From Lepiota brunneoincarnata (Eukaryota; Basidiomycota; Agaricomycetes; Agaricales; Agaricaceae), in NCBI GenBank assembly GCA_023014365.1, contig JAEBUN010000010.1, positions 248,001 through 312,000 on the forward strand: a DNA stretch of 64,000 nt, given 5' to 3'. Position 1 is the stretch's first letter, and every line of letters starts with the position of its first letter. Under the pieces are notes generated by a model. The model was given only the letters and a program-made list of their open reading frames with translations. It was not told the origin of the DNA and made no database searches. Of this stretch, positions 1-9,560 are shown in pieces. A program made the translations under genes and the position numbers.

Positions 1-766
1 GTTGATACAATGACTGAATTTGTACATTCCTCCACCTAGATTGTTTGAGTAATCACACATCTGTCAACAAAACCTAAACTTACCTGTAAAAACCATATAC
101 ATGACCTGACACATGGATACATGTTTGAGCTTTGGGAATTCGATAACAACGAGGGGAGAATTGGCTCCCAAAAGGCACATAGGTCATAATAAACACAAAA
201 ATCTCTGGATTTGAGGCTGTAGACCTTGTTATGAAGCTAGTGGTGATGACATACCTTTAGCATTGTGATGGATTTTTCCAGACAATGCAAGGGGTCAGGA
301 AGAGGATGAAAGTTGTTTTGAGCAAACACACCTGGTATCACCCATCAAATTTGGCATGGCCTACTCATCTTCCCCATCTTTGGGCCTCTGGCATACTTGG
401 TTAACACAAAACCGATATGGAGATGTGTATGGATAATCCAAATCACATTGGTAGGCTATGGAGCCTCTGAACTAGCATATTTGGATATTCCAAGATATGC
501 AGGTCTGACTCTGCACTGAGCGCAGCATAAACAATGGTGAGTAAGGTGAAGGAAGGATGGAGCAGTGGTCATGATGGGGGCTGAGAGAAGAGTGGGTCAC
601 ATTTCCTGTGACTTTATCGCATCAATTGTGACTCATCAATGCCCCTCAACATGATGCCGCTCCCCCTTCACTCGACCCTCATCGCTTTGCCCCTTTATCT
701 CTGTGTTTCAGAATATCCATCACAGATAGTAGAATTGTAGATTGGTTTAACCGGATACAGTTTAGG
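1..766. other. no gene recognised, left edge
   Basis: I see no coding frame, repeat end or RNA gene that I can support in these bases. The stretch sits upstream of a decayed coding fragment that starts at 767 and is probably the non-coding or truncated flank of the same degenerate locus. Confidence 0.4.
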
Positions 767-1147
767 ATGGGAACTGAAGCTGGTCATGTGTTGCTTATCG
801 ATAGTCAGGTGTATTATTCTCCAAACTCAGTCTGTGATTTGGTTTTGCCCAATGCTGGAGAAGATGTAGGAGGATTGTTAAAGGTTGGAGGATCTGTTCC
901 AAGTGATATGCAGCGGCCATGCTGGTGGTCACCTGCAATGGAGTGGCTTGGTTTTCTACCTTGTGTTCCTGTCCCATTTACCAGAGTTCTGTTTGACATC
1001 CTCTCCTATATACCTTGCTGTATGATGAAGATTGATGTGGTCAGGCATATCTTGCCACAAAGCCTAGCAAACCAGTGGCTAGTCATTGACAAACTACTGG
1101 CTCAGGTAACCAAGGAATTGGGCTCACATTATGCCCTTCATTACCGC
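767..1147 (+). pseudogene. N-terminal fragment of an uncharacterised protein, cut by an LTR
   Basis: An ATG-initiated frame of about 127 codons runs into the edge of the family C LTR at 1148 and stops just inside it. I do not recognise a domain. The coding look (no low complexity, mixed hydrophobic and polar residues) and the same-strand coding traces beyond the LTR (3155-5702) suggest that the LTR inserted into one gene, but I could not rebuild a continuous frame across the insertion. Taken as a broken gene of unknown function. Confidence 0.35.
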
Positions 1148-1508
1148 TGAAAAGGTGGAGAAACTTTCGTTGGTTTTGATATAGATAGTGGGCTTGTTTT
1201 CACTAAGCTTAGCCGCAATTTGATAAGCTTAAGCTAATACAAGTGGAATGAGATAGATAATGAACAGTTTCGTCTTTTAGGGTGTTCTGGGGGTGCGTTC
1301 TGACAGCAAAATTCAAGAGAGTAGTGTTTTTAGAGGTTAACAAACAGCCATTGAAGTTATCTTAGCTGTACGGTGCAACAATGAAAGGACAATCCCTGCC
1401 AATTCAAAGCGCTGGGTCTCTGGTCTCTGGTCTCTGGTCTCTGAACTCTGGTCTCTGTCTCTGTCTCTGTCTCTAGCACTCTGGAACTCTAAACTCTAAA
1501 CTCTGGTC

Positions 1509-2207
1509 TGTTATGAACAGTCCAGACCGGGAGGAACAAGAACTATTGTTCGACTTTACAAGATGGGTACAGGAGACTACAGACCAATTACGGGCACAAG
1601 AATACGAAGACGAGGAAGGGGAATATTACACCGCCATGCAGGACCTGGCGAGAGAAGCAGGAATGGAGATAACCTTGGAGGATATATTGGAATACCCCGA
1701 GGACGAGGAAGATAACCATGGATCAACCGACCCAACCTCCGATACGGATGGAAGCACTGAGAGAATGGAGAGCGAGAACGGAGAGGACTCCATGGAGATA
1801 CAATCGGGAGAAGAAGATTATGAGTCAGAGGAAAGCGATGGAACGTCGCACAGCAGTAACAAGAGTACTGACTCATTGTAATATAAATAACACTAGGATG
1901 CCATCAGCCAGGATGTGCATCATGGTCAGGACTGCGCACGACCAGTAGAACAGCCAAGTAACCTATAACGAGTATATAGCACCTCATAGGTATATAAGGC
2001 CTGTACAAGTAGAGATTAAAGCCCTAAGCTTTAATCTTGTTAACAGCGGTCGTTTACCTCTCTGCCTTAACTTGGCTGTCTTCCCTCGTTATCTCATTGA
2101 GCGCGATCCACTAAGCTCTATAAGGCCAACCGTCTCGGACACCTTGTAGAGTGATTGAAGGCCGTCTCCAGTTATCCTTGGATACAGAAGGAGCACGGAT
2201 CATAACA
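1509..2207 (+). repeat. solo LTR, family A, copy 1
   Basis: The unit is 699 bp, starts TGTTATGA and ends TCATAACA (perfect 8-bp terminal inverted repeats), and is flanked by the 5-bp duplication TGGTC at 1504-1508 and 2208-2212. It is therefore a true insertion followed by LTR-LTR recombination, not a fragment. It lies inside the family C LTR. It matches the LTRs of the full element at 23873-32114 with scattered substitutions. It carries the U3-encoded acidic frame at 1513-1881, a TATATAAGG promoter near 1992, and the R-region primer sequence. Confidence 0.93.
1513..1881 (+). CDS. LTR-embedded acidic protein domain, copy in solo LTR 1
   Basis: An intact frame of 122 codons starts with the ATG four bases inside the LTR. 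The product is very acidic and Ser/Asp/Glu-rich in its second half; the first half has hydrophobic positions typical of a folded or helical segment (LLFDFTRWV, YYTAMQDLAREAG). Compared with the copy in the young element, the first ~80 codons differ by about seven changes, all synonymous, while the acidic tail has about six amino-acid changes. In the complete element this domain is the C-terminus of ORF4 (30218-31789). Here it is an orphan whose expression is unknown. Confidence 0.55.
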   Translation: MNSPDREEQELLFDFTRWVQETTDQLRAQEYEDEEGEYYTAMQDLAREAGMEITLEDILEYPEDEEDNHGSTDPTSDTDGSTERMESENGEDSMEIQSGEEDYESEESDGTSHSSNKSTDSL

Positions 2208-3154
2208 TGGTCTCTGTCTCTGTCTCTGGGTTGGTCAATGACCGAAGAAATCACACTTAACGACGCACACTAAATAGCCCTCTGAAACCGTTCTTGATCA
2301 CGGCTCGCAGACTTGCGTGTGGAAGCGGGGGTGAGACCTCTTGCTTCTTCACAAACAAGTGCGACCATATTTATATTGTTTAGATACATACAAGAGATAG
2401 TAAATATGAAATAGAAAACAATAAGCTTAATTGTTACAGGCATTGTAGAACATTTTGGAAGGTTCAGCAGCATTTCTACCTCACCCTGGGTTATGGGTTT
2501 TTCTCTGATTAACGAATGGCAATCCAGCCAGATGTGTTCCGTGCTCATCTGCATTATTCTGTGTCCACGCGAGCGCGTTAAGTTTCCAGATCAATTATGA
2601 TCGGAATGTATAGCGGATGGACAATCCCTTGATCCGTTGTAATTAATCTCAGTTAAGCAGTATGCCGAAGTGCCGGGACCCACAAAGCACTTGTTAATTA
2701 GGAGTTTTTGATATTTCTAGGGTTTTGGGCATCGGGTATTGCCTCCCAAACGTTGGACGTTCTGTTCCATGGCCCAGTCATCATTATTGCACTCGCTATA
2801 GACGTAATACGCCTGCAACAGCCGCTAGGTACATTCTTTTATGTTCAAATGCATTCAGGTTCATCAGAAAACTGCTCGTAAGGTCCCTTGATGTGACCAG
2901 GGTATACTCGATAGGCTATGTAGAGTCCTGAATCCCTCCGGAGAGAGTTCTGATAGCTTGGTTCACTAAGCTTAGTGATAATGAGCTGGTTTGAACACTT
3001 CCAAGGCTCGAATATCCTTAGTTCGGTCGAACTGGCTACTACGGGATATAGTACCAATCCTCTATAGAGTTCTTTAATGATATAGCCAATGATTCTATGT
3101 AGAGAATCGTTCCGGAGTATGGAATTCATGTATAGGCGTGAAATCGACGTATCA

Positions 3155-5702
3155 CCACCATCCATACCCACCATATCACTTTCACTACCACCACAGGCAT
3201 CCCTCTGAAAATGCTGCCCATGGGCAAGCTCTTTTAGGTAGAGACTGGTTTGGTATTTGGATTGGCTTGTTGTACTGGATGATATGCAAAATCCCAGACC
3301 CAAATCATTGCAAGGGAATATCGCCACCAGTGTGGTATGTCCACACCCTCCAGATGCATTTAGGACAGGCAATTTCTGATAGTTTGTGAGTGTCTCCCTT
3401 GTTGCAAAAGGCATGGATCATTGATCATGTTGGTCTTTTGTTTCCTTTTCCTGTCAACCCAGCTCAGCCCAGAGCATTGTTCTTTATCTACTGCAGCATC
3501 CTGGTCTGGTATAAATGGGGTGCCCAAGAAGCTGATAGCCACAGCCAACATCCCGACTTTCCTCTCAAGGCTCCCCCTGGATGGCAGCTGCAAGAGGCAA
3601 TGACTTGGATTACACCCAGCCCTGCCCACCATGTTGAAACAGACACACTTTCACCTGCTTCCCCAGACCTGATGATGTCTCCTTTACCCAGCTCCCACTG
3701 CCCAGACCCTCTGGAAATCTTGAAAACTTTCTTCTCAAACCAAGAAGCTGGTAATGCAAAGTGGATGGAAAAGGAAACACCCACCCAGTGCCAAGCACAC
3801 AAAAACCGGGAGAAGAATCCTCCTATGAACTTGGCACCTGTATACATATGGGACTGGAGTTTTGAAGACCAAGATGCCTACATGCGGAGTCTGGTTTGTT
3901 GCGAAGATTGTTTTTGGATGCTTATGGGGTTCAGCTCGCAACAGAAGCAATATGATCCCTTTCACAATGAATGGAATTGCACGGATGAATTAGGCCCACC
4001 AGATGATGACAAGTTTGAGGAGCAGGACTTTGACACTGGGTGTGTTGTAGACGGAGGCTGGGAATTACTGACAGGAGATTTGGAGACTGCTTTCTTGAAG
4101 GACAATGGGCCAATTGTTGATCAATCACCAGCTAAACAAATTGTGGATGATAACAATATAGTCCTGCTTGACATCATGCGCCTACACTTTGGGTTTGTCC
4201 CCCCTCTGCCTATGCCTGAATGGGTTCAGGCAGAACTGGGTGTGGTGGAATGCAGGGCCCTTATCACTCTCATGGGACTGACTGATGTCACAGCAGCAGA
4301 TTTGGTTCATTGTGGCCCTATCCCAAAATCAAGCATCCTCTTCCTTCAACATTTTTGGTGCTTGCCATTATCTAAACCCCCTTTGGACAGCTGGGACCTT
4401 TCTTGGGCAAACCATGTACCACTCTCCTCCCCCCAACTTCATTTGATTCATACTGTAGCCAATTCCGATGGAGTGCAGCTGTTGTTACCCGGGTTAGGGG
4501 TTCGCTCTTGAGTAGCACGGGGTTCAACACAGGATGTCTATACAGACTTGGTCCTGCCCTACTGAGCGTGACTTGGAGACGACAGAGCACTATAAGTCCA
4601 GCCAGTTTATGGCAAAGAAGTATAGGAGGCAAGAACTTTATAACACTAAGATAAGGATACAAGGTATTGTACTGTATCCTTATATACTTCTAAGTGTGGT
4701 TGTACTCCTACTATAATAGTCTGGACCAAGGTAACTATGAGTCATAGATAAGAAACATGAGGCATATGGTAAGAATAGTCCTTCTGATGTACACTACTGA
4801 TGGTTTCATAGTGACATGGGAATATAGCTAAAGATAACCGTCCTTCTGATAAGATTTCTGATAACAGCTGTACATGTTTGATTTTGGTCACATGTCAACA
4901 GTTCCTTGGAAACTTGCCATTCCAAGTGCTTCTGTGGCACTATCAATCTGTTGCATGGATGAGAAGCTCCAAGAAAGGACATAGTTATGATGCTTTTGGA
5001 GGATGGCATAGCATTTCATACACTGTGATGGAAGGCTGATTTCAAAGGTCTTCTGGGTGAAAGGACTCTACCAACTCCTCCCCTTCTTTGTGTTGCTGGA
5101 GAAAATTTCACTCCTATTGATTTCAAGTACTACCAACACCAGTGTGATGTGCTCCTCAGGCAATGTCATGCTTGGGCTGCCCTGCTTCATGGAGGCTTTT
5201 TGGGACACATAGCAAAAGAAACCATCAGATTGAGTGAAGCTTTAGAGGGCCCTACAATGCAGCCAGACATTCAGCATTGTTTTTCTGTGTTTGACAGTGA
5301 TGGAAAGGAATTATTTGATGATGACCTGAGCACTGATGAGGAGGAGATGCTTTGTGGCTTGTATGTTGTACTCACTGGTAAGTTTAGGCACTGCAAATGG
5401 AAATGTAATACTCAACAAATTTAGGACACGGTAACCAGATTTCAAAGGTGTTGTGGTTTCCTTTGCAGGTTACCTATGAATCAAGTGGGATGCACCAGCA
5501 TTGGTGGACAGCCCTAGATGAGAGGTATTACATCAACAGGGTCAACCACATCTGTCAAGGAAGTCCCCAACCAATGCCCCTCCCAGTGAACAAGTGGAGA
5601 GATAACCTGCGAGGATATGGTGAGGTTTGGCAGGCAAAGAAACAGTTGGAGATATGGTCCAAGGAATATCTGTCCACAGTCCATTCATCATTGTCTTTCT
5701 AA
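3155..5702 (+). pseudogene. uncharacterised agaricomycete-expanded protein family, broken by a solo LTR
   Basis: A 373-codon open stretch (from about 3390) is cut at 4483 by a family B solo LTR; removing that LTR and one TSD copy restores a continuing coding look (MFDFGH..., then 5149-5424 and 5448-5702). A GTAAGT at 5378 and a TTTGCAG ending at 5468 look like an intron, although the frame across it is not clean. Short recognisable blocks are LLDIMRLHFGFVPPLP in the first part and HQHWWTALDERYY near the end. They remind me of hypothetical proteins multiplied in many agaricomycete genomes; I know of no assigned function. Stops are present after the LTR, so I call it a pseudogene. Confidence 0.45.
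4483..4866 (-). repeat. solo LTR, family B (minus orientation)
   Basis: This 384 bp unit reads on the minus strand TGTTATCAGAAA...CCCGGGTAACA and is flanked by the direct repeat GCTGT at 4478-4482 and 4867-4871. It closely matches the LTRs of elements B-1 and B-2, including the TATATAAGG promoter, the following inverted repeat and the primer sequence. Length and TSD show a complete solo LTR inserted into the coding fragment at 3155-5702. Confidence 0.93.
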
Positions 5703-6260
5703 GATTTTTTTGTACATATATACTTATGCTATCATGACATTTTGAAATGAGGAGCAGACCGTTAAGTCAGTGTTTGCAGCATGAGAATGAAAAGTTCCTC
5801 TATGATTGGTTAGATGCTACCAATCTGGTGGAATGAGAGAGATATGTAGTTCCCTCTACTGGTGTTGTTCTCACATATGACAACACCATTGGCCTGCTGA
5901 GCCATCTCTGTACTCTCATTTGTTGTGACAATTTCACTCCTGTATGCAAGCCTAGATTTGCTGGTGACTTCCAGTCTATGCTAAAGCTACCAGTCAGTAT
6001 CCCTTTGCCCCCTGGACAGCTCATCTACATTGGACCTCCAAAAACTCAAAATGGGAAGTGAAGCATGCTGTTGGCATTCATCACAGTCAAGCATCATTAT
6101 GAATTGGATATTTTTGATGAATACCTCTTGCCAGCACCTGGAGAAACCCTGGGGGAGGAGGAACTATCCCATATCTTACAATTTCATTATAATGGCCAAG
6201 AGATTGTACCAAACAGACCGGGATACTTTTTGTGCAGGTAGAAACCACCAACAAGAATGA
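5703..6260 (+). pseudogene. degenerate coding trace
   Basis: One frame over about 5740-6060 reads as plausible protein (for example LSHLCTLICCDNFTPVCKPR and LPPGQLIYIGPP) but is broken by in-frame stops, with a second readable stretch in another frame to about 6240. I recognise no domain. It follows the broken family gene on the same strand and may be part of the same decayed locus. Confidence 0.3.
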
Positions 6261-6632
6261 TCCCAGTAAGATAAAAAATTATTACCACCAGTGATTTCCA
6301 AGTATTTGTTTCGGGGACCTCTGCTTCTACCTATACTATACTTGATAACAAGACAAGAAAGACGCACTGTATGGCTTACCTTGTCACTCCAAATTTTGAT
6401 ATCCACCTGTGATTGCATTGGATTGCTGCTTGCAGAAGCAATCCTGATTTCATCACCCAAAGTAAATGACTGTGGAGGTTCAATTGTAGAATGTCTAGAA
6501 AAGGTGTATACACACATCCACAATCTGAACCAGGGTAGCAACTTTATGCATAGGTACATCAGCAAAAGTATCATGCTAGTCAATCGGGGCCTTACTTGGA
6601 CCATGGTGGAGCTCCTGTAATACTATACTGCT

Positions 6633-7660
6633 TCAGTAATCATATATCCAAACCAAGCCATCATCGCTACCAACCACTACTAGCTTGCCATCTTTTGCAG
6701 ATGTCATGAGAAGGGGTACATTATACCGAATATGCTACCAGAAGACCTTGATAGCTCTTGTAGGGGGGAGCATGTATGCATCGATCCCATTCAGGAGATT
6801 TGAAACTAGGAGAATACATTCACTTGCAACGACAACAACATGCCCACTAAATAGTTGGTAAGATCCTTGGGGCGTATGTGGTACCACAGGAGCCCTACAC
6901 CCTTGTGGGTAGCATCCAGCATGAAACTGTCTTCCATGGGTGTAGTTGGTAAACAACACTGGAAGAGAATAAGGTGAGAGCTCAATCGACCCAAGACAAA
7001 TGCAATGGTTACATTTCTTGTGTCTCCAGGTAGCTGGTGATAACTTTCCTCCCACTGTCAAAGAATTCAATGGATCAGGGGTTGATGACTGGGTGGCTGA
7101 TGTTGCAAAAAGTGATAGACTGCCTACAACAAAATAATTAGAAGTGCAAAATGGAAGAGTTGGCTCAATCTACCATCCAGCAACATATCCCATATCTTAA
7201 CTTGTCCAGCACTAGCACTTGCCAAACGCTGCTTTATAGCACCAACTGTGAGTGCCTCAATAGCTTGTTCATGAGCGGTAGTCTTGAAGATGAACCCAAA
7301 ATCATCTTGTCCTTTGACCCATTGGTATACATGAATGGAACCATCTGCACATCCAAAGATGATGTACTGAGCTGTTCCATTACCCATTAACTGGAACCAT
7401 GCCACACAGCAGATAGCACCACTATCAGGTACACAAGTTGACCATTCTAATGCACCCGATCCTACATTCCAGATGGCCAGCATCGTGTCATCGCCTAGGA
7501 TGATCAGAATGAGTATGGAGAGTGCCTAGGGTTTCTAACACACCTGTGCTTAAAAGCTTTGAACCATTGAGGTTGAACTTCAAAACATTGACTGGTTTAG
7601 TGTGATGTAATAGTGTCCTTCAGTGTTGGAACTGGACACCTATCAGGTACATAGAAAGAA
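6633..7660 (-). pseudogene. WD40-repeat protein fragment
   Basis: On the minus strand the exons encode WD40 blades: one ending LLSTGDDTMLAIWNVGSG, one ending FGCADGSIHVYQW, one ending ASASAGQVKIWDM, and a last one ending VVVGSDDGLVWIYDY followed by a stop at 6633. The first two are joined by a clear 49-bp intron (7495-7543, GTGTG...CCTAG), whose removal restores the frame between LLSTG and DDTM. At least two further introns are implied (acceptor TTGTAG near 7129 and another near 6952). WD40 proteins are beta-propeller scaffolds; the partner cannot be told. No start exon was found, so the gene is partial or dead. Confidence 0.55.
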
Positions 7661-8137
7661 CATTATTTACAAGACTCACATAGGAGGTGTTGGACATCAT
7701 GGTAGGAATGACTGCATGGGGTGGCAACAGATGTCCATATTATATACATATCTGGTTATTGTAGTGATAGCATAGTATAACAATTAGACATGAACATTGA
7801 TTCAAGTATCATTATTGTTATGCAGATCAAGGAGACCTGCTCATTGCACAGCCCTAGACCTGTTATGCATGTGACACCCACTCAATTGTCGATGGCTTGA
7901 GTTGAGCACATCTCCTGGAAGATGGTCAGTGGTTGTCACACAATCAGATAAGGGGACGCATACCTGAATAATTGGCTTCATGATCAGGCAGTCCTACTCC
8001 CACAGGAAGGATATGGCTGCATAAATGGTGATTGAGCTTGGTAGAATTTCCACCTCAGCATTTGTTATGCTCAACCAGGCACCAGCACCAAACTCTTCAA
8101 AGTCGTTGAGGAAATCAAGTGGTACCTGTTGTTGATA
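7661..8137. other. no gene recognised
   Basis: About 480 bases between the WD40 fragment and the 3' end of the transposase fragment. No open frame or repeat end that I can support. Confidence 0.3.
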
Positions 8138-8803
8138 TCAATGAACTGCAAGGAAGAAGTCTGTGCTGATATCAGGGGCAAATATGGCCCTTATTATGGC
8201 TGGAACCAATTGTTTGTTGCATGAACAGTAGAAAAATATATAACTATTTCTCTTTGTTCTGAAGGTAGTTGAGAATTCTTTACTGTTGATGACACATCTC
8301 GGAAAGTGGTTGGCTTCTTTGCTTGAGATGTCATTAGCCCATAGTTGCCTCCAAATATCCATGTCAAGTACAAATTTCTTCCCCACTCCCTTTGGGTACA
8401 TACACCAGCCAAAGGTGGTGGTTTCATCCAAGAGTGTGCCAATTTTCTGTAAGGGGAAACAATGGCCAAGAATGTCTGTCACTTCATTGGAAAGTTTGAG
8501 GCATTTGGGACCAAAGCAGCTTAAGCTAGCTTGTAACTCTGACTCCACGCAGAAAGATTTGAGCAACATGCTTTCTAGTTCTCCTATAGCTAGATTAGTA
8601 TGATTTGCACACAAGGAGAGGTATCATACCAATCTTAAAGTTACTGTTCAGGCCCTGTAGGTGCCCAATGAGCCTTTCAAATGGGAACATCCACCATCCA
8701 TGCATGGGTCCAAATAAGTGGAGGTACTTGTCAATGTGTAAGGCATTATGATGAATGGGGTGAAGGTCAATGCCTGGTCAGATTTGGTGTATTGTCTGGA
8801 TAT
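8138..8803 (-). pseudogene. Plavaka-type transposase, piece 4 of 4 (C-terminus)
   Basis: Minus-strand reading gives the typical C-terminal region of the Plavaka (CACTA/KDZ-related) transposases of fungi: a HIDKYLHLFGPMHGWWMFP block, then ERLIGHLQGLNSNFKIG, then after a 46-bp intron (8584-8629, GTATGA...CTATAG) ELESMLLKSFC. The frame closes exactly across the intron. The piece ends abruptly at the TSD of element B-1 (GATAT, 8799-8803) and its upstream half continues at 18258. It has an internal stop near the junction. It is the 3' end of one transposase gene split across 31 kb. Confidence 0.75.
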
Positions 8804-9189
8804 TGTTATCAGAAGCCACATCAGAAGGACGATTACTTTTAGTTCACATTCCCATGTCACTATGAAACTATCAGTAGTGTACATCAGAAAGACTATTCTT
8901 AGTATACACCTCATGTTTCTTATCTCTGACTCATAGTTACCCTGGTCCGAACTATTATAGTAGGAGTACAGCCACACTTAGGAGTATATAAGGATACAGT
9001 ACAATACCTTGTATCCTTATCTTAGTGTTATACAGTTCTTGCCTCCTATATCTCTTTGCCCTTAAAACTGGCTGGACTATAGTGCTCCGTCATCTCCAAG
9101 TCACGCCTAGTAGGACAAGACCAAGTCTGTATAGACATCTTGCCACGAACGCCATGCTACTCAAGAGCGAACCCCTAACCCGGGTAACA
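8804..9189 (+). repeat. 5' LTR of element B-1
   Basis: Starts TGTTATCAGAAG and ends CCCGGGTAACA. It contains a TATATAAGG box (8985-8993), an inverted repeat AAGGATACA/TGTATCCTT between the TATA box and the expected start, and TATCTTAGTGTT (9018-9029), which is complementary to the sequence just after the LTR. Confidence 0.95.
8985..9029 (+). promoter_or_regulatory. LTR promoter and mRNA 5'-end primer sequence, family B
   Basis: TATATAAGG at 8985-8993 would place the transcription start about 30 bases downstream, near 9016. The primer sequence TATCTTAGTGTT lies at 9018-9029, so it would be at or next to the very 5' end of the transcript. This is the geometry of self-primed Tf1-type elements. 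Confidence 0.65.
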
Positions 9190-9190
9190 A

Positions 9191-9202
9191 AACACTAAGA
9201 TA
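9191..9202 (+). other. self-complementary primer-binding site, family B
   Basis: AACACTAAGATA begins 2 bases after the LTR end and is the perfect reverse complement, over 12 nt, of 9018-9029 in the LTR. No complementarity to an initiator-tRNA 3' end is apparent. The same site follows the B-2 5' LTR at 21531-21542. Function inferred from the known Tf1 mechanism, in which the mRNA 5' end folds back to prime minus-strand synthesis. Confidence 0.75.
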
Positions 9203-9329
9203 CTCTGCTGCTTATCTCTTGCTTGCCCTCTACTCTGCTCTGCTCTGCCGACGTACTAAACATGTCAAGGTACCCTGGTCATTCAAAACGACGTGCGAAA
9301 GAAAACCACCTCTCTGTGTAGCCATCGCT

Positions 9330-9548
9330 ATGTCCCTCAACCTCTCCCTGCCAGAAGATCTGGCTTACCTACTCATTTTCATTTTCACTTCTACCACCAC
9401 CCTCATCGCCTACCGAATCATCACCCTAGAACTCGAACGCATCACGTGCCCCTGCCACTGCTGTGTCGTCAGATCGTGGAACCTATATTCAGGAATATCC
9501 ATAATCGCCACCCAATTCTTCATACTTCTAGCGATAATTGATTGCTAG
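9330..9548 (+). CDS. small pre-gag ORF with two hydrophobic segments (B-1)
   Basis: A 72-codon frame ends 12 bases before gag. The product has a hydrophobic stretch around residues 12-30, a short polar link with a Cys cluster (CPCHCC), and a second hydrophobic stretch at the C-terminus, so it resembles a two-pass membrane peptide. The B-2 copy (to 21888) keeps the frame with about 19 synonymous and 8 amino-acid changes and retains the Cys cluster. That ratio favours real coding. The start is uncertain because this ATG is ACG in B-2, where an upstream ATG serves instead. I know of no such frame in described Tf1/sushi elements. Confidence 0.5.
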   Translation: MSLNLSLPEDLAYLLIFIFTSTTTLIAYRIITLELERITCPCHCCVVRSWNLYSGISIIATQFFILLAIIDC

Positions 9549-9560
9549 ACAAATATCACC

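Larger units (their letters stand above)
1148..3154 (-). repeat. solo LTR, family C, split by a solo family A LTR
   Basis: On the minus strand this reads TGATACG...CTTTTCA and matches the copy at 15368-16652 nearly end to end. Removing the family A LTR and its duplicated 5 bp leaves about 1.3 kb. The ends are TG...CA as expected for an LTR. The flanking 4 bases are CCGC on the left and CCAC on the right, an imperfect target duplication consistent with age. The unit holds a TATAAATA-type promoter and a pyrimidine-rich simple repeat (GGTCTCT/GTCTCT units near 1415-1500). No internal region of this family is present in the window. Confidence 0.7.

Noticed and set aside
767..1150. 767-1150 as a complete small gene
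   Set aside because: The stop lies inside the family C LTR, so the end of the frame belongs to the insertion, not to the gene.
3390..4511. An intact 373-codon gene
   Set aside because: It has no ATG at its start, runs into a solo LTR, and the frame continues with stops beyond the LTR.
9190..9215. A tRNA primer-binding site after the LTRs
   Set aside because: No match to a tRNA 3' end that I can see; the self-complementary 12-mer explains the region better.
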